Of a stretch of 64,000 bases of DNA, positions 54,763 through 64,000 are shown one piece after another. The notes beneath the pieces are model-generated. The model had not been told where the DNA came from. It saw only the letters and a list, made by a program, of their open reading frames with translations, and searched no databases. The stretch lies in assembly GCF_002746455.1 (NCBI RefSeq), contig NZ_NWUW01000013.1:1-64000 (forward strand). The letters run 5' to 3'. Origin of the DNA: Bacillus fungorum (GTDB lineage: Bacteria > Bacillota > Bacilli > Bacillales > Bacillaceae_G). The stretch's first letter is position 1, and each line of letters opens with the position of its first letter. A program made the translations under genes and the position numbers.

Positions 54763-55603
54763 CAACTAGTATAATTTTTGCATTACAACATCGCTCATAA
54801 AACTCAACTGGACCCGCTTGTCCAATAATTGCGTATTCATATCCCTCTTGCTTCATACTATGCAGACTACAATGTAACAATTGCTTCCCTACACCTTTCA
54901 CACGCTTTTGTTTTGCTGTGCCCATTGGACCAAACAAACCTTTCTTTCCTCTCACTACGTCATAACAAGCGAAACCTACTATCACTCTTTCTTGTTCTGC
55001 TATATAAATAGGTAAATTTTCTTTATATGTACGAAATCCGTACTCTATCGAATGTAACCAACGTTCACCAAATTCCTCATTAACAAAGCTTGCTAATTTT
55101 TCAAAATCTGAAGAGCTAGCCTTTCTAACATGACAAGTTAAATGATTATAAGTGGGAACAAAACATTTCAAGTCGACCGCTAAATCTCTTGGCTCAGCTA
55201 TAATACGTAATATATCTTTTTGTATTTGTGAATTTTCAATAAACGTATCCGCGCGAAAGAGTGCATATATAACATGTCCTTCATTCATTAATACTTGCTG
55301 AAAACGTTCCATACGTTTCTTCGCTATTTGTAAAATTTCTATCGCCTTATAAGATAGTTTATATTGCCCTATTTTTTTATACTCTTGATTATGTGTATCA
55401 AATCGTTTTCGTAACGACAGTTTTTCTAAAAAATCCGAACCCACGCTACGAAACAAATACATATACAACTCGCTGCAGACTCCAGTACCTTCTTTACACA
55501 TACCAATAAACAGATGAACTGGTTGAATAATATTACATTCTGCCTCTTCTGTTGCAATCTTCAATATGTTATGCACACGTTTTGTAAATTGAAGTTCCTC
55601 CAT
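54737..55603 (-). CDS. Clp_N domain-GNAT acetyltransferase fusion
   Basis: A 288-residue two-domain protein. Residues 1-140 look like the ClpA/ClpC N-terminal repeat domain (FTKRVHNILKIATEEAECNI, QPVHLFIGM, then the second repeat YKLSYKAIEILQIAKKRM, NEGHVIYAL). Residues 155-285 are a GNAT domain (VRKASSSDFEKLASFVNEEF, GTAKQKRVKGVGKQLLHCSL, GPVEFYERCCNA). The Clp_N part normally binds adaptors or phosphoarginine, so it may direct acetylation to particular proteins; this is inference. ATG 55603 follows GGAG. It starts 18 bp after the DUF554 gene, probably cotranscribed. Confidence 0.8.
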   Translation of the reverse strand: MEELQFTKRVHNILKIATEEAECNIIQPVHLFIGMCKEGTGVCSELYMYLFRSVGSDFLEKLSLRKRFDTHNQEYKKIGQYKLSYKAIEILQIAKKRMERFQQVLMNEGHVIYALFRADTFIENSQIQKDILRIIAEPRDLAVDLKCFVPTYNHLTCHVRKASSSDFEKLASFVNEEFGERWLHSIEYGFRTYKENLPIYIAEQERVIVGFACYDVVRGKKGLFGPMGTAKQKRVKGVGKQLLHCSLHSMKQEGYEYAIIGQAGPVEFYERCCNAKIILVENRNPTQK

Positions 55604-55621
55604 ATGTATCTCCATCCCCTA

Positions 55622-56338
55622 CTACTTTACTATTAAACCGTAACTATAAATAAGTGAAACGATGATTCCAACTACTAATATGCCTGGCAGTAAATTTGCC
55701 ACCTTAATTTTAATAACCCCAAGTAAGTTCAATCCAATAGCTGCTATCATAATACCACCTGTAGCTGTCATTTCTACTATAAATTGATTCATTAATACTT
55801 TTGGGACAACACTATTAATTTGTGTTGCAAAAACCGCAATACCTCCTTCGTATAAAATAACTGGAATCGCCGAAAATACTACACCAATTCCTAAAGTTGT
55901 CGTTAATATAATAGAAATAAATCCATCGATAATCGCTTTTGTAAATAAAATATCATGATTTCCGCGAATACCACTGTCAAGTGCACCAAGTATCCCCATC
56001 GCACCAATTGCAAAAATTAAAGTAGCTGTTACAAAACCCTCTGATATGCTCCCTTTCCCTTTCGACCCAACTTTATTTTCTAGCCAATCTCCTAACAGTT
56101 TTAACTTTTCCTCTAATTGTAGCCATTCCCCGATGACAGTACCAATCACTAAACTTAAAATGACAACAAGAAAATTTTCACTTTTCAATGCCATTTGAAG
56201 TCCAAGCACAGTAACCGCTAAACCGATTGCATGCATAATTGTTCCCTTCATACTTTCTGGAATCCTACTAAATAATTTACCTAGTAAAGTACCGAATATA
56301 ATACAAACCCCATTTACAACTGCTCCTAATATAACCAT
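55622..56338 (-). CDS. DUF554 membrane protein (YqgA/YdfK family)
   Basis: A 238-residue protein with about seven helices. VVNGVCIIFGTLLGKLF at the start and FVTATLIFAIGAMGILGALD are typical of DUF554. Transport is often proposed for the family but no substrate is known. It is followed after 18 bp by the Clp_N-GNAT gene. Confidence 0.85.
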   Translation of the reverse strand: MVILGAVVNGVCIIFGTLLGKLFSRIPESMKGTIMHAIGLAVTVLGLQMALKSENFLVVILSLVIGTVIGEWLQLEEKLKLLGDWLENKVGSKGKGSISEGFVTATLIFAIGAMGILGALDSGIRGNHDILFTKAIIDGFISIILTTTLGIGVVFSAIPVILYEGGIAVFATQINSVVPKVLMNQFIVEMTATGGIMIAAIGLNLLGVIKIKVANLLPGILVVGIIVSLIYSYGLIVK

Positions 56339-56549
56339 CTCTCGTTCTTCACCCTTCGAATTCTTTATTTCTATATTTTGGTTTATACATTGATTTACAG
56401 GTTATCTATATGTTAACTTAATATTGAGAATATTAACAAATGTTTTTTCACTACATAAACCGCATTTTTGTATCTGTACATAAACCAATTACTTTTTGTA
56501 GACTCATTGCTAATTTAATTGCGGGATAAACTCAAAAGGGAAGGTATTT

Positions 56550-57653
56550 ATGAAAACTTTACTAAAACGATTTTTGTTAATAGCCTTTTGCATTACACCA
56601 ATTGTTGTATTAATTAACCACTCTTTTACTTCAAAGGCGAAAGACAAACCCGATTTCCAAAACAAATCTAGCAAAACTGCTTCAAAAAGCGACAAGAAAA
56701 TAGAAGATCCTGAAATTACACTCACCTTCTCTGGTGATACAATGTTCGATTGGCAATTACGTCCGGTAATCGAAAAAAACGGGGCTGACTACCCATTCCA
56801 ACATGTAAAAGAAGAAATAACAAAAGCTGATATTTCTTTCGTTAATTTAGAGTCAGCATTTACAACGAAAGAAAAGAAAGCACCTGGACAACTGTTTTGG
56901 ATTAAAAGTGATCCATCCACTCTTCAAGCTATAAAAAATACCGGATATGACATCGTAAATATTGGGAATAATCATACACTTGATTATGGTCAAGAGGGAT
57001 TATTAGATACAATCTCTCACGTAGAAAAATTAAAGTTCCCTTACATTGGCGCCGGAAAAAATGCAAAAGATGCATATACCGCACGAGAAATGACTGTAAA
57101 AGGAAAAAAATTCAAATTCCTTTCCTTCGTCCGATTTATGCCTGATTTTACTTGGGTAGCTGATGACAATAAACCCGGCGTTGCGAATGGATATGATTTA
57201 AATCTTGTAACAAAAACAATTAAAGAACAAAAGAAAGATGCAGACTATTTAATTGTCTATATGCATTGGGGTGTTGAAAAATCAAATCGTCCTGTAGATT
57301 ACCAAAAACAATATGTAAATAAAATGGTTACAGCAGGAGCCGACGCGATAGTCGGAAGTCATCCACATTGGTTACAAGGGTTTGAATATTATAATAATGT
57401 TCCTGTCGCTTACTCATTAGGAAACTTTTTATTCCCAAGTTATGTGAACGGAAAAAGTGCTGAAACTGGCGTACTAACTTTAACTTTTAAAGGAAAGGAT
57501 GTCCAAATGTCATTCAATCCTTACATCATTCGTAACAACCAAGTTTCCCCTGTAAATGAAGAGGAAAAGAGAAAAGCTCTACAATATTTACAAACAATTT
57601 CAACTGATGTAGAAATTGATGATACTGGGAAAATAAAAAATAAACGAAGCTAG
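56550..57653 (+). CDS. CapA family (PGA_cap) metallophosphatase-fold protein
   Basis: A 367-residue protein. An N-terminal membrane anchor (about 7-25) precedes a CapA domain on the outer face: LTFSGDTMFDWQLRP, FVNLESAFTT, IVNIGNNHTLDYGQEGL, YMHWGVEK and VGSHPHWLQGFEYY, all typical metal-site blocks. CapA in B. anthracis takes part in poly-gamma-glutamate export, but no capB or capC is nearby, so this is probably a stand-alone relative with unknown substrate. GGGAAGG precedes the ATG. Confidence 0.85.
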   Translation: MKTLLKRFLLIAFCITPIVVLINHSFTSKAKDKPDFQNKSSKTASKSDKKIEDPEITLTFSGDTMFDWQLRPVIEKNGADYPFQHVKEEITKADISFVNLESAFTTKEKKAPGQLFWIKSDPSTLQAIKNTGYDIVNIGNNHTLDYGQEGLLDTISHVEKLKFPYIGAGKNAKDAYTAREMTVKGKKFKFLSFVRFMPDFTWVADDNKPGVANGYDLNLVTKTIKEQKKDADYLIVYMHWGVEKSNRPVDYQKQYVNKMVTAGADAIVGSHPHWLQGFEYYNNVPVAYSLGNFLFPSYVNGKSAETGVLTLTFKGKDVQMSFNPYIIRNNQVSPVNEEEKRKALQYLQTISTDVEIDDTGKIKNKRS

Positions 57654-57705
57654 ATAGAACAAGATCAATTTCTCTGTAACATATTTTACAGAATAGGTGA
57701 TGAAC

Positions 57706-57933
57706 ATGCTGAAAGACTTATTAGAAAATGTAAGTTTGTTAGAGAACATTTATAAAGTTTCTATAGCCGTTCTACTTTTATGTTCACTTTTCTCTGTTAG
57801 ACTTCTAAAAAAACTAAAACGAGAACGAAAACTTACTACCTTTGAATTTACTATGTATGTAATCATTCGTATTGCAATATTTTTTTGGTTAGCTAGCTTT
57901 ATTCTTCTTGAATTTAATGAGTATCTAGTTTAA
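57706..57933 (+). CDS. small membrane protein
   Basis: A 75-residue protein with two hydrophobic helices (IYKVSIAVLLLCSLFSVRLL and FTMYVIIRIAIFFWLASFIL) around a basic loop (KKLKRERK). ATG 57706 follows AGGTG; a GTG at 57697 lies inside the RBS. It is about 50 bp after the CapA-like gene on the same strand, so the two are probably cotranscribed. Not recognised as a known family. Confidence 0.7.
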   Translation: MLKDLLENVSLLENIYKVSIAVLLLCSLFSVRLLKKLKRERKLTTFEFTMYVIIRIAIFFWLASFILLEFNEYLV

Positions 57934-57938
57934 CTATA

Positions 57939-57986
57939 AAAAGATAGAACAAGCGTTATATTTCCCCACTTGTATCTATCTTTTTT
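57939..57986. terminator. bidirectional terminator between the small membrane protein and ilvA
   Basis: AAAAAGATAGAACAAG and CTTGTATCTATCTTTTTT-type arms pair with small mismatches; T-runs occur on both strands. It ends the ilv operon on the minus strand. Confidence 0.75.
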
Positions 57987-58012
57987 ATTTGGATACTAAC
58001 TCTTTCCTTCTA

Positions 58013-59275
58013 TTAAATAAGCAAATCAAACAAAACAGGATTTTTATTAAGTTCCACAAATTGAATATTATTTTCTTTAAAGCGAGTAATTAATTGCTCA
58101 TAATCTTCTTTATGTTTTAATTCTACACCGACTAGTGCTGGGCCATTTTCCTTATTATGTTTCTTAATATACTCAAATCGTGTAATATCATCTTCTGGCC
58201 CTAATCCTTTATCAAGAAATTCTCTTAACGCACCTGAACGCTGCGGGAATTCAATGATGAAGTAATGCTTTAATCCTTCATAAATGAGAGAACGTTCTTT
58301 CATTTCTTGCATTCTATCAATATCATTATTTCCACCACTTAGCGTACACACAACTATTTTCCCTTTAATTTCATCTCTATATAAATCAAGCGCTGCAATA
58401 GAGAGTGCTCCAGCAGGTTCAGCTACAATTGCATTTTTCTTATACAGTTCTAAAATCGTCGTACAAACCTTCCCCTCTGGTACTAAAATAATGTCATCAA
58501 TTACATCTTTACACGTTTCAAATGTTAACTTCCCTACCTTTTTAACAGCTGCTCCATCAACAAAACTATCTATTTTCTCCAATGCGACATTTTCATTTTG
58601 AAGAAAGGCCTCTTTCATAGATGCAGCTCCCATTGGCTCTACACCAATGACCTTTGTAGTAGGACTAACACCTTTTACATATGTACCAACACCTGATGCT
58701 AACCCACCGCCGCCAATTGCTGTAAAGATATAATCCACTGGTTTCTCCATATCATGCATAATTTCAACTGCAACTGTCCCTTGACCGGCGACTACATACG
58801 GATCATCAAACGGATGAACAAACGTCATCCTATTTTCTTCACAATAGCGCTGTGCTTCTTGGAAAGAGCTATCGAATGTATCACCAACTAATACAATTTC
58901 TGCAAAATCACCACCGAAAAATTGTACTTGCGATACTTTTTGTTTGGGTGTCGTTGTCGGCATGAAGATTTTTGAAGGAATCTTCAATAAATTACACGTA
59001 TAAGCAACTCCTTGTGCATGATTACCAGCACTTGCACAAACAACACCGTTTTGTAATTGTTCTTTTGATAAACTTTGAATTAAATTGTACGCACCACGAA
59101 TTTTGAAAGAGCGAATCAATTGTAAGTCTTCTCGTTTTACATAAACGTCACAATCATATTTCTCAGATAGAACTGTATCACGTTGTAACGGTGTTTTAAT
59201 AACGATATCTTTCATGCAATTATGAGCCATTAAGATATCTTCAATTTTCACTCTCTCCTTTACCTTCTGCACCAT
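58013..59275 (-). CDS. ilvA: threonine deaminase (biosynthetic)
   Basis: A 420-residue PLP enzyme that converts threonine to 2-oxobutanoate, the first step to isoleucine. The PLP lysine lies in IRSFKIRGAYN, the glycine loop is FTAIGGGGLASGVGTYV and the end of the domain has CTLSGGNND. A single ACT-like regulatory domain covers about 330-420 (YFIIEFPQRSGALREFLDK), the short form usual in Bacillus. It is the last gene of the ilv operon, 31 bp after ilvD. Confidence 0.95.
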   Translation of the reverse strand: MVQKVKERVKIEDILMAHNCMKDIVIKTPLQRDTVLSEKYDCDVYVKREDLQLIRSFKIRGAYNLIQSLSKEQLQNGVVCASAGNHAQGVAYTCNLLKIPSKIFMPTTTPKQKVSQVQFFGGDFAEIVLVGDTFDSSFQEAQRYCEENRMTFVHPFDDPYVVAGQGTVAVEIMHDMEKPVDYIFTAIGGGGLASGVGTYVKGVSPTTKVIGVEPMGAASMKEAFLQNENVALEKIDSFVDGAAVKKVGKLTFETCKDVIDDIILVPEGKVCTTILELYKKNAIVAEPAGALSIAALDLYRDEIKGKIVVCTLSGGNNDIDRMQEMKERSLIYEGLKHYFIIEFPQRSGALREFLDKGLGPEDDITRFEYIKKHNKENGPALVGVELKHKEDYEQLITRFKENNIQFVELNKNPVLFDLLI

Positions 59276-59306
59276 TATATATCATCCTTATCTCTTTTAA
59301 ATTGGC

Positions 59307-60980
59307 TCAATCAAAATCCGGGATTTTTAGGACTGCACCTGTATTCGCCGATGTTACCATCTGCGCATAACGTCCAAGCCAGCCAGTTTTCACTTTCGGT
59401 TCTGGTCGTTTCCATTCTTTTTTACGCTTATCTAATTCTTCTTCACTAACTCTTACTTCTAACAATCTTTCCTCAACATCGATACAAACAATATCCCCTT
59501 GTTCAAGAAGTGCAATCGTTCCGCCCGCAGCTGCTTCTGGTGAAATATGCCCTACCGAAATACCACGTGAAGCACCTGAGAAACGCCCATCCGTTAATAG
59601 CGCAACATCTGCACCTAATCCCATACCAGCAATCGCTGACGTTGGTGCTAACATTTCTGGCATACCAGGGCCACCTCTTGGTCCTTCATAGCGAATAACA
59701 ACTACATCCCCTTTCTTAACCTTACCAAGCATAATGCCCGCAAGTGCCTCATCTTGTGAATTAAAAATAACGCAAGGTCCTTCAAATCGTTTTACTTCAG
59801 TTGCCCCGCTTTTAATAACTGCCCCATCTTTCGCAAGGTTTCCTTTTAATATACGTAATCCACCTTCTTCACTATGAGGGTTTTCAAGAGAATGAATAAC
59901 TTCCTTATCTTTAATCTCTGCCTCAGCAATGTTCTCTCTTAACGTCTGCCCTGTAGCAGTAATACGGTCTAAATGAAGTACTCCCTCTTTCCGGCTCATC
60001 TCTTTCAAAATTGCACTAATTCCGCCTGCACGATCAATATCTTCCATATGCCAATTGGACGCAGGGCTTACTTTACATAAATGTGGTACACGTCTTGAAA
60101 CTGCGTCAATACGGCTCATATCATAATCTAGTCCTGCCTCATGTGCGAGTGCTAATGTGTGCAACACTGTATTTGTTGAACCGCCCATCGCCATATCAAG
60201 CGCGAACGCATCATCAATTGCTTCTTCCGTTACAATGTCTCGTGGTTTAATATCTCTTTCAATTAAAATTTTTAATTTTTCGGCTGCTTGTTTAATTAAT
60301 TCCTCGCGTCTTGGGTCGATGGCTAAAATACTTCCGTTACCAGGAAGAGCTAAACCTAACACTTCACATAAACAGTTCATAGAGTTCGCTGTAAACATAC
60401 CAGAACAAGAACCACAAGATGGACAGCCATGATCTTCAATATCCTTTAATTCTTCTTCTGAAATTTTCCCAGATTGATAAGCTCCTACGCCTTCAAAAAC
60501 AGAACTTAAATCGACAACGTCCCCTTTTGACGTTTTTCCAGCCGCCATCGGTCCACCTGAAACAAATACAGTTGGAATGTTAATACGAAGTGCAGCCATC
60601 ATCATACCGGGTGTGATTTTGTCACAGTTTGGAATACAAATCATGCCGTCAAACCAATGTGCATTTACAACAGTTTCTACTGAATCTGCAATAATTTCAC
60701 GGCTTGGAAGCGAATATCGCATACCGATATGACCCATCGCAATCCCATCGTCTACTCCAATTGTATTGAATTCAAACGGTACCATACCGGCCGCACGAAC
60801 AGCTTCTTTTACAAGTTTCCCAAACTCGTTCAGGTGCTTATGCCCTGGAATAATTTCAATAAAAGAATTACAGATCGCTATAAACGGTTTATCAAAATCT
60901 TCATCTTTTAAACCAGTTGCTTTTAATAAACTACGATGCGGAGCTTTATCAAAACCTTTTTTAATCATGTCACTTCTCAT
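59307..60980 (-). CDS. ilvD: dihydroxy-acid dehydratase
   Basis: A 557-residue Fe-S enzyme that dehydrates dihydroxy-acids to the 2-keto acids of valine and isoleucine. Cluster cysteines are in [10 protein letters not shown] and [11 protein letters not shown], with the Lys/Mg region after [29 protein letters not shown] near the C-terminus is typical. It lies between ilvC (46 bp) and ilvA (31 bp). Confidence 0.97.
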   Translation of the reverse strand: MRSDMIKKGFDKAPHRSLLKATGLKDEDFDKPFIAICNSFIEIIPGHKHLNEFGKLVKEAVRAAGMVPFEFNTIGVDDGIAMGHIGMRYSLPSREIIADSVETVVNAHWFDGMICIPNCDKITPGMMMAALRINIPTVFVSGGPMAAGKTSKGDVVDLSSVFEGVGAYQSGKISEEELKDIEDHGCPSCGSCSGMFTANSMNCLCEVLGLALPGNGSILAIDPRREELIKQAAEKLKILIERDIKPRDIVTEEAIDDAFALDMAMGGSTNTVLHTLALAHEAGLDYDMSRIDAVSRRVPHLCKVSPASNWHMEDIDRAGGISAILKEMSRKEGVLHLDRITATGQTLRENIAEAEIKDKEVIHSLENPHSEEGGLRILKGNLAKDGAVIKSGATEVKRFEGPCVIFNSQDEALAGIMLGKVKKGDVVVIRYEGPRGGPGMPEMLAPTSAIAGMGLGADVALLTDGRFSGASRGISVGHISPEAAAGGTIALLEQGDIVCIDVEERLLEVRVSEEELDKRKKEWKRPEPKVKTGWLGRYAQMVTSANTGAVLKIPDFD

Positions 60981-61026
60981 CTTGTCAAATCCCCTCTTAC
61001 GTATTTGTCATTTATACTCTCATACT

Positions 61027-62034
61027 CTATTTCTTTACTAATTCTTTCGGCGCTTGAATCCAGCTCATCATTTCACGTAGCTCTGCTCCTACTTTTTCCA
61101 ACTGATGATTTTGCTCTGCTTTTTTCATTGCATCATACGTTGGACGCCCAGCTTGATTTTCTAAAATCCATTTCTTAGCAAATTCTCCTTGCTGGATTTC
61201 TGTCAGAACACGCTTCATTTCCTTCTTCGTCTCATCTGTAACAATTCTCGATCCTGTTACATAATCTCCAAACTCTGCCGTATCTGAAATAGAGTGGCGC
61301 ATGTTCGTTAATCCACCTTCGTACATTAAATCAACAATTAACTTTAATTCATGTAAACATTCAAAGTATGCAATTTCAGGTCGATATCCGCCTTCTGTTA
61401 ATGTTTCAAAACCAGCTTTCACAAGTGCAGTTACTCCGCCGCAAAGTACTGCTTGCTCTCCGAATAAATCTGTCTCCGTTTCTTCTTGGAATGTCGTTTC
61501 AATTACACCTGCACGTGTACAACCTACACCTTTTGCATACGCAAGTGCTACACTTAGTGCTGTGCCTGTTGCATCTTGATGTACTGCGATTAATGCCGGA
61601 ACACCATTCCCTTCTTGGAATACACGGCGAACGAGATGACCTGGACTTTTGGGAGCGACCATTGCTACATCTACGTAACTTGGCGGATTAACCTGTCCGA
61701 AGTGAATATTAAATCCATGTGAGAAAAGTAACATTTGTCCTTCACGGAGATTCTCTTCTACTTCTGCTTTATACACATGCGCTTGCTGTTCATCTGGCAA
61801 TAACATTTGTACAACTTGTGCGGTTCGAACTGCTTCTGAAACAGACATCACTTCAAATCCATCTGCTTTTGCTACTTCAAAAGACTTACCAGGTCGAACA
61901 CCAACTACAACTTCCACACCAGAATCACGTAAATTTTGTGCCTGCGCATGACCTTGAGATCCATAACCAATTACTGCAACTGTTTTCCCTTGTAATAACT
62001 CTAAATTTGCATCTTTCTCATAATACGTTTTCAT
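61027..62034 (-). CDS. ilvC: ketol-acid reductoisomerase
   Basis: A 335-residue class I enzyme that rearranges and reduces acetolactate or acetohydroxybutyrate with NADPH. The Rossmann motif is [13 protein letters not shown]; Mg2+ ligands lie in [12 protein letters not shown] and the C-terminal knotted domain has [20 protein letters not shown] 62034 (MKTYYEKDA) has GAGGAG upstream and gives the normal 335-residue length; the frame runs six codons further. Confidence 0.97.
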   Translation of the reverse strand: MKTYYEKDANLELLQGKTVAVIGYGSQGHAQAQNLRDSGVEVVVGVRPGKSFEVAKADGFEVMSVSEAVRTAQVVQMLLPDEQQAHVYKAEVEENLREGQMLLFSHGFNIHFGQVNPPSYVDVAMVAPKSPGHLVRRVFQEGNGVPALIAVHQDATGTALSVALAYAKGVGCTRAGVIETTFQEETETDLFGEQAVLCGGVTALVKAGFETLTEGGYRPEIAYFECLHELKLIVDLMYEGGLTNMRHSISDTAEFGDYVTGSRIVTDETKKEMKRVLTEIQQGEFAKKWILENQAGRPTYDAMKKAEQNHQLEKVGAELREMMSWIQAPKELVKK

Positions 62035-62048
62035 ATTCCATACACTCC

Positions 62049-62279
62049 TCATAATTTATTTACTTGCAAAACATCAATTAATTTTTTCAACTGACTAACA
62101 AGTAATGTCGCTTCATTTTCAGTACAAACTGCTGTGAGTTTCATTTCAGAAACACCATTAGTATCTCTTTCATTTAAATGTAAAGAAGAAATATAATAAC
62201 CACGCCGAGCAAAAATTCCACTTATACGTAATAAGACGCTTGGCTCGTTATGAATAACGAGTGAAAAAGTATGACTCAT
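62049..62279 (-). CDS. acetolactate synthase small subunit, short single-ACT form
   Basis: A 76-residue regulatory subunit. The sequence [20 protein letters not shown] with [15 protein letters not shown] is one ACT domain. Most Bacillus IlvH proteins are about 160-170 residues with a second domain; this is the short kind, like enterobacterial IlvM/IlvN. Its ATG 62279 overlaps the ilvB stop by ATGA, indicating translational coupling and equal amounts. It would bind and activate IlvB and may give valine sensitivity; this is inference. Confidence 0.88.
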   Translation of the reverse strand: MSHTFSLVIHNEPSVLLRISGIFARRGYYISSLHLNERDTNGVSEMKLTAVCTENEATLLVSQLKKLIDVLQVNKL

Positions 62280-63988
62280 TCTTCCCACCTCTTCATAATC
62301 ATTTCGTTATTTCCTTTGTGTGGCGGAACCATCGGAAATACGTTTTCACCTTCTTCTACACAAAAATCAACTACGACAGGACCTTCATGAGCAAATGCTT
62401 CTAACATCACTTGTTTCGCCTCTGTTGAATTTGTCGCCCTTAATCCCTTCACTCCATAAGCTTCTGCCACTTTCACAAAATCTGGCGATCCAATTTTCGA
62501 CTCTGATAAACGATTTTCATAAAACATTTCTTGCCATTGCCTTACCATCCCTAAAAATTTGTTATTTATAATAAATACTTTTACAGGGATGTTATTTTCA
62601 GCAATTGTTTGTAGTTCTTGAATGTTCATTTGAAAAGAAGCATCACCTGCAATACAAATAACAAGTTCTTCTTCTTTTGCAAGCTGAGCACCAACTGCCG
62701 CCGGGAAGCCAAATCCCATCGTTCCTAATCCACCAGATGTTAGAAAAGTCCGCGGGTTTTTCGCTTTATAAAAATGCGCAGCCCACATTTGATGCTGTCC
62801 TACTTCTGTCGTAACAATCGCTTCACCATTCGTTAATTCACTTACTAGGCTAATAACATGCTGTGGTTTTAACTCACTTTCTTTTTGATTGTAGGAAAGA
62901 GGGTATTCCGCTTTCCATTCCTCAATTTTCGTAAGCCATTCATCTGTTTGTGTACAAATCGGCATATGTAACAGCTTGTGTAACGCTTTTTTCACATCAC
63001 CAACAACCGGATATTCCACAGTTACATTTTTATGAAATTCCGAAGAATCGATATCAATATGTACCTTTTTCGAATGCGGAGAAAAGAGTTCCAATTTTCC
63101 TGTTACACGATCATCAAAGCGAACACCTAAAGCGAGTAGTAGATCACATTCTGTTACTGCCATGTTTGCAGCATACGTTCCATGCATGCCGAGCATTCCT
63201 AAAAATAACGAATCTCCCGGCGGATACGCACCCAGCCCCATTAAAGTGGAAACGACAGGAATGCGATTCTCCCTCGCAAATTTGATGAGTTCATCAGATC
63301 CACCCGAATGAATGACACCTCCTCCAATATAAAGAAGTGGGCGTTTCGCTTTTGAAATTTCTTTAGCCACCTCTCTAACCTTCATACTGTCTGGCATAGG
63401 TTCTAGTTTGTATCCTGGAATCTCAATTACTTCATTATAAAAACTTGTTACATTTTCATTTTGAACATCTTTTGGAATATCAATTAATACTGGTCCCGGC
63501 CGCCCGCTTTCGGCGATATAAAAAGCTTCTTGTACAATGCGTGATAAATGATTCACCTCACGAACTTGGTAATTATGCTTCGTTACAGGTACTGTAATTC
63601 CAACAACATCCGCTTCTTGAAACCCGTCTTTTCCGATGAGTGGTGTTGCAACTTGCCCTGTAATGACAACTAAAGGAATCGAATCCATATAAGCATCCGC
63701 TAAGCCCGTAACTAAATTTGTCGCCCCTGGGCCAGAGGTAGCAAAGACTACCCCGACCTTTCCAGAAGCTCTCGCATATCCTTCTGCCGCATGAATAGCA
63801 GCTTGTTCATGACGAGTTAAAATGTGCTTTAATCCACTTTCATATAGCGCATCATATACTGGCAAAATCGCTCCGCCCGGATATCCGAAAACAGTCGTTA
63901 CGCCTAATTTCTTTAAACATTGAATAACGTGTCCGGCACCTGTCACTTCTTCACACTGTAATTTCTCACGTGTTGTATGCTGCTTCAT
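62276..63988 (-). CDS. ilvB: acetolactate synthase large subunit
   Basis: A 570-residue TPP- and FAD-binding enzyme that condenses pyruvate with pyruvate or 2-oxobutanoate. The catalytic Glu is in LTRHEQAAIHAAEGYAR; the TPP motif is GDASFQMNIQELQT up to NN; GGAILPVYD and SGPGATNLVTG are further family blocks. No clear RBS lies in the 12 bases between its ATG and the window edge; the gene upstream (probably ilvE) may end here. First complete gene of ilvB-N-C-D-A. Confidence 0.95.
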   Translation of the reverse strand: MKQHTTREKLQCEEVTGAGHVIQCLKKLGVTTVFGYPGGAILPVYDALYESGLKHILTRHEQAAIHAAEGYARASGKVGVVFATSGPGATNLVTGLADAYMDSIPLVVITGQVATPLIGKDGFQEADVVGITVPVTKHNYQVREVNHLSRIVQEAFYIAESGRPGPVLIDIPKDVQNENVTSFYNEVIEIPGYKLEPMPDSMKVREVAKEISKAKRPLLYIGGGVIHSGGSDELIKFARENRIPVVSTLMGLGAYPPGDSLFLGMLGMHGTYAANMAVTECDLLLALGVRFDDRVTGKLELFSPHSKKVHIDIDSSEFHKNVTVEYPVVGDVKKALHKLLHMPICTQTDEWLTKIEEWKAEYPLSYNQKESELKPQHVISLVSELTNGEAIVTTEVGQHQMWAAHFYKAKNPRTFLTSGGLGTMGFGFPAAVGAQLAKEEELVICIAGDASFQMNIQELQTIAENNIPVKVFIINNKFLGMVRQWQEMFYENRLSESKIGSPDFVKVAEAYGVKGLRATNSTEAKQVMLEAFAHEGPVVVDFCVEEGENVFPMVPPHKGNNEMIMKRWEE

Positions 63989-64000
63989 TTTAATTAACTC

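Noticed and set aside
56550..57653. A poly-gamma-glutamate capsule locus
   Set aside because: Only a CapA-like gene is present; capB, capC and capD-like genes are absent from the neighbourhood.

Overview
The window is a stretch of low-GC Firmicute chromosome that reads as Bacillus cereus group. The strongest evidence is the three-gene non-haemolytic enterotoxin operon nheA-nheB-nheC with a perfect PlcR box far upstream, together with several copies of a bcr-like intergenic repeat, a ydaO-type c-di-AMP riboswitch in front of a KimA-type potassium importer, and a deoC-nupC-pdp-cdd operon next to deoR. The species within the group cannot be fixed from this window. No rRNA, tRNA, CRISPR array, prophage or intact insertion sequence was seen.

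Layout. 1-3 kb: copper genes ycnJ and ycnI, with a repeat between them. 3-8.5 kb: methylmalonyl-CoA epimerase, BrnQ, an azoreductase, an ACR3/BASS-type transporter and a multipass membrane protein. 8.5-15.3 kb: a repeat-containing gap, topoisomerase III, and a very AT-rich patch with an ABC-F ribosome-protection type ATPase, a frameshifted MFS exporter and the C-terminal remnant of a class III/IV lanthipeptide synthetase. 15.3-18 kb: an M24 aminopeptidase, a DUF896 protein, and CcdC-like and DUF2871 membrane proteins. 18-23 kb: the deoxyribonucleoside operon with a recognisable DeoR operator and promoter. 23.4-28.5 kb: a LysE exporter and nheABC. 28.5-37 kb: riboswitch-controlled kimA, a 42-residue small protein, a PanE-like reductase, an unknown 491-residue membrane-anchored protein, TrhO, MntH and an M23 peptidase. 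37-46 kb: a two-component system, a GNAT, an oligopeptide-binding lipoprotein, a higher-GC alpha/beta hydrolase, an MTA/SAH deaminase, a YunG-like protein and another GNAT. 46-54.7 kb: a CoA transferase with a LytTR regulator, a truncated GNAT copy ending in a repeat, a serine hydrolase, a lipase, a DODA dioxygenase, an MFS pump and an SLH-domain amidase. 54.7-58 kb: a Clp_N-GNAT fusion, a DUF554 protein, a CapA-like protein and a small membrane protein. 58-64 kb: branched-chain amino-acid genes ilvB-ilvN-ilvC-ilvD-ilvA on the minus strand, running in from the right edge.

How the genes work together. DeoC, NupC, Pdp and Cdd import and break down (deoxy)nucleosides under DeoR. NheA, NheB and NheC form one secreted tripartite pore toxin under PlcR. 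IlvB/N, IlvC, IlvD and IlvA make isoleucine and valine precursors, and BrnQ imports the same amino acids. YcnJ and YcnI handle copper at the membrane.

The main second-look items are the decayed lanthipeptide-like cluster that kept an intact ABC-F gene, a possible upstream peptide in the nhe leader, a cre-like site inside the nheA signal-peptide codons, perfect inverted repeats over the azoreductase and SLH-amidase promoters, and a GNAT gene fragment that ends inside a bcr-like repeat. Most start codons were moved downstream of the longest open frame to the codon with a proper ribosome binding site; these choices are stated entry by entry.
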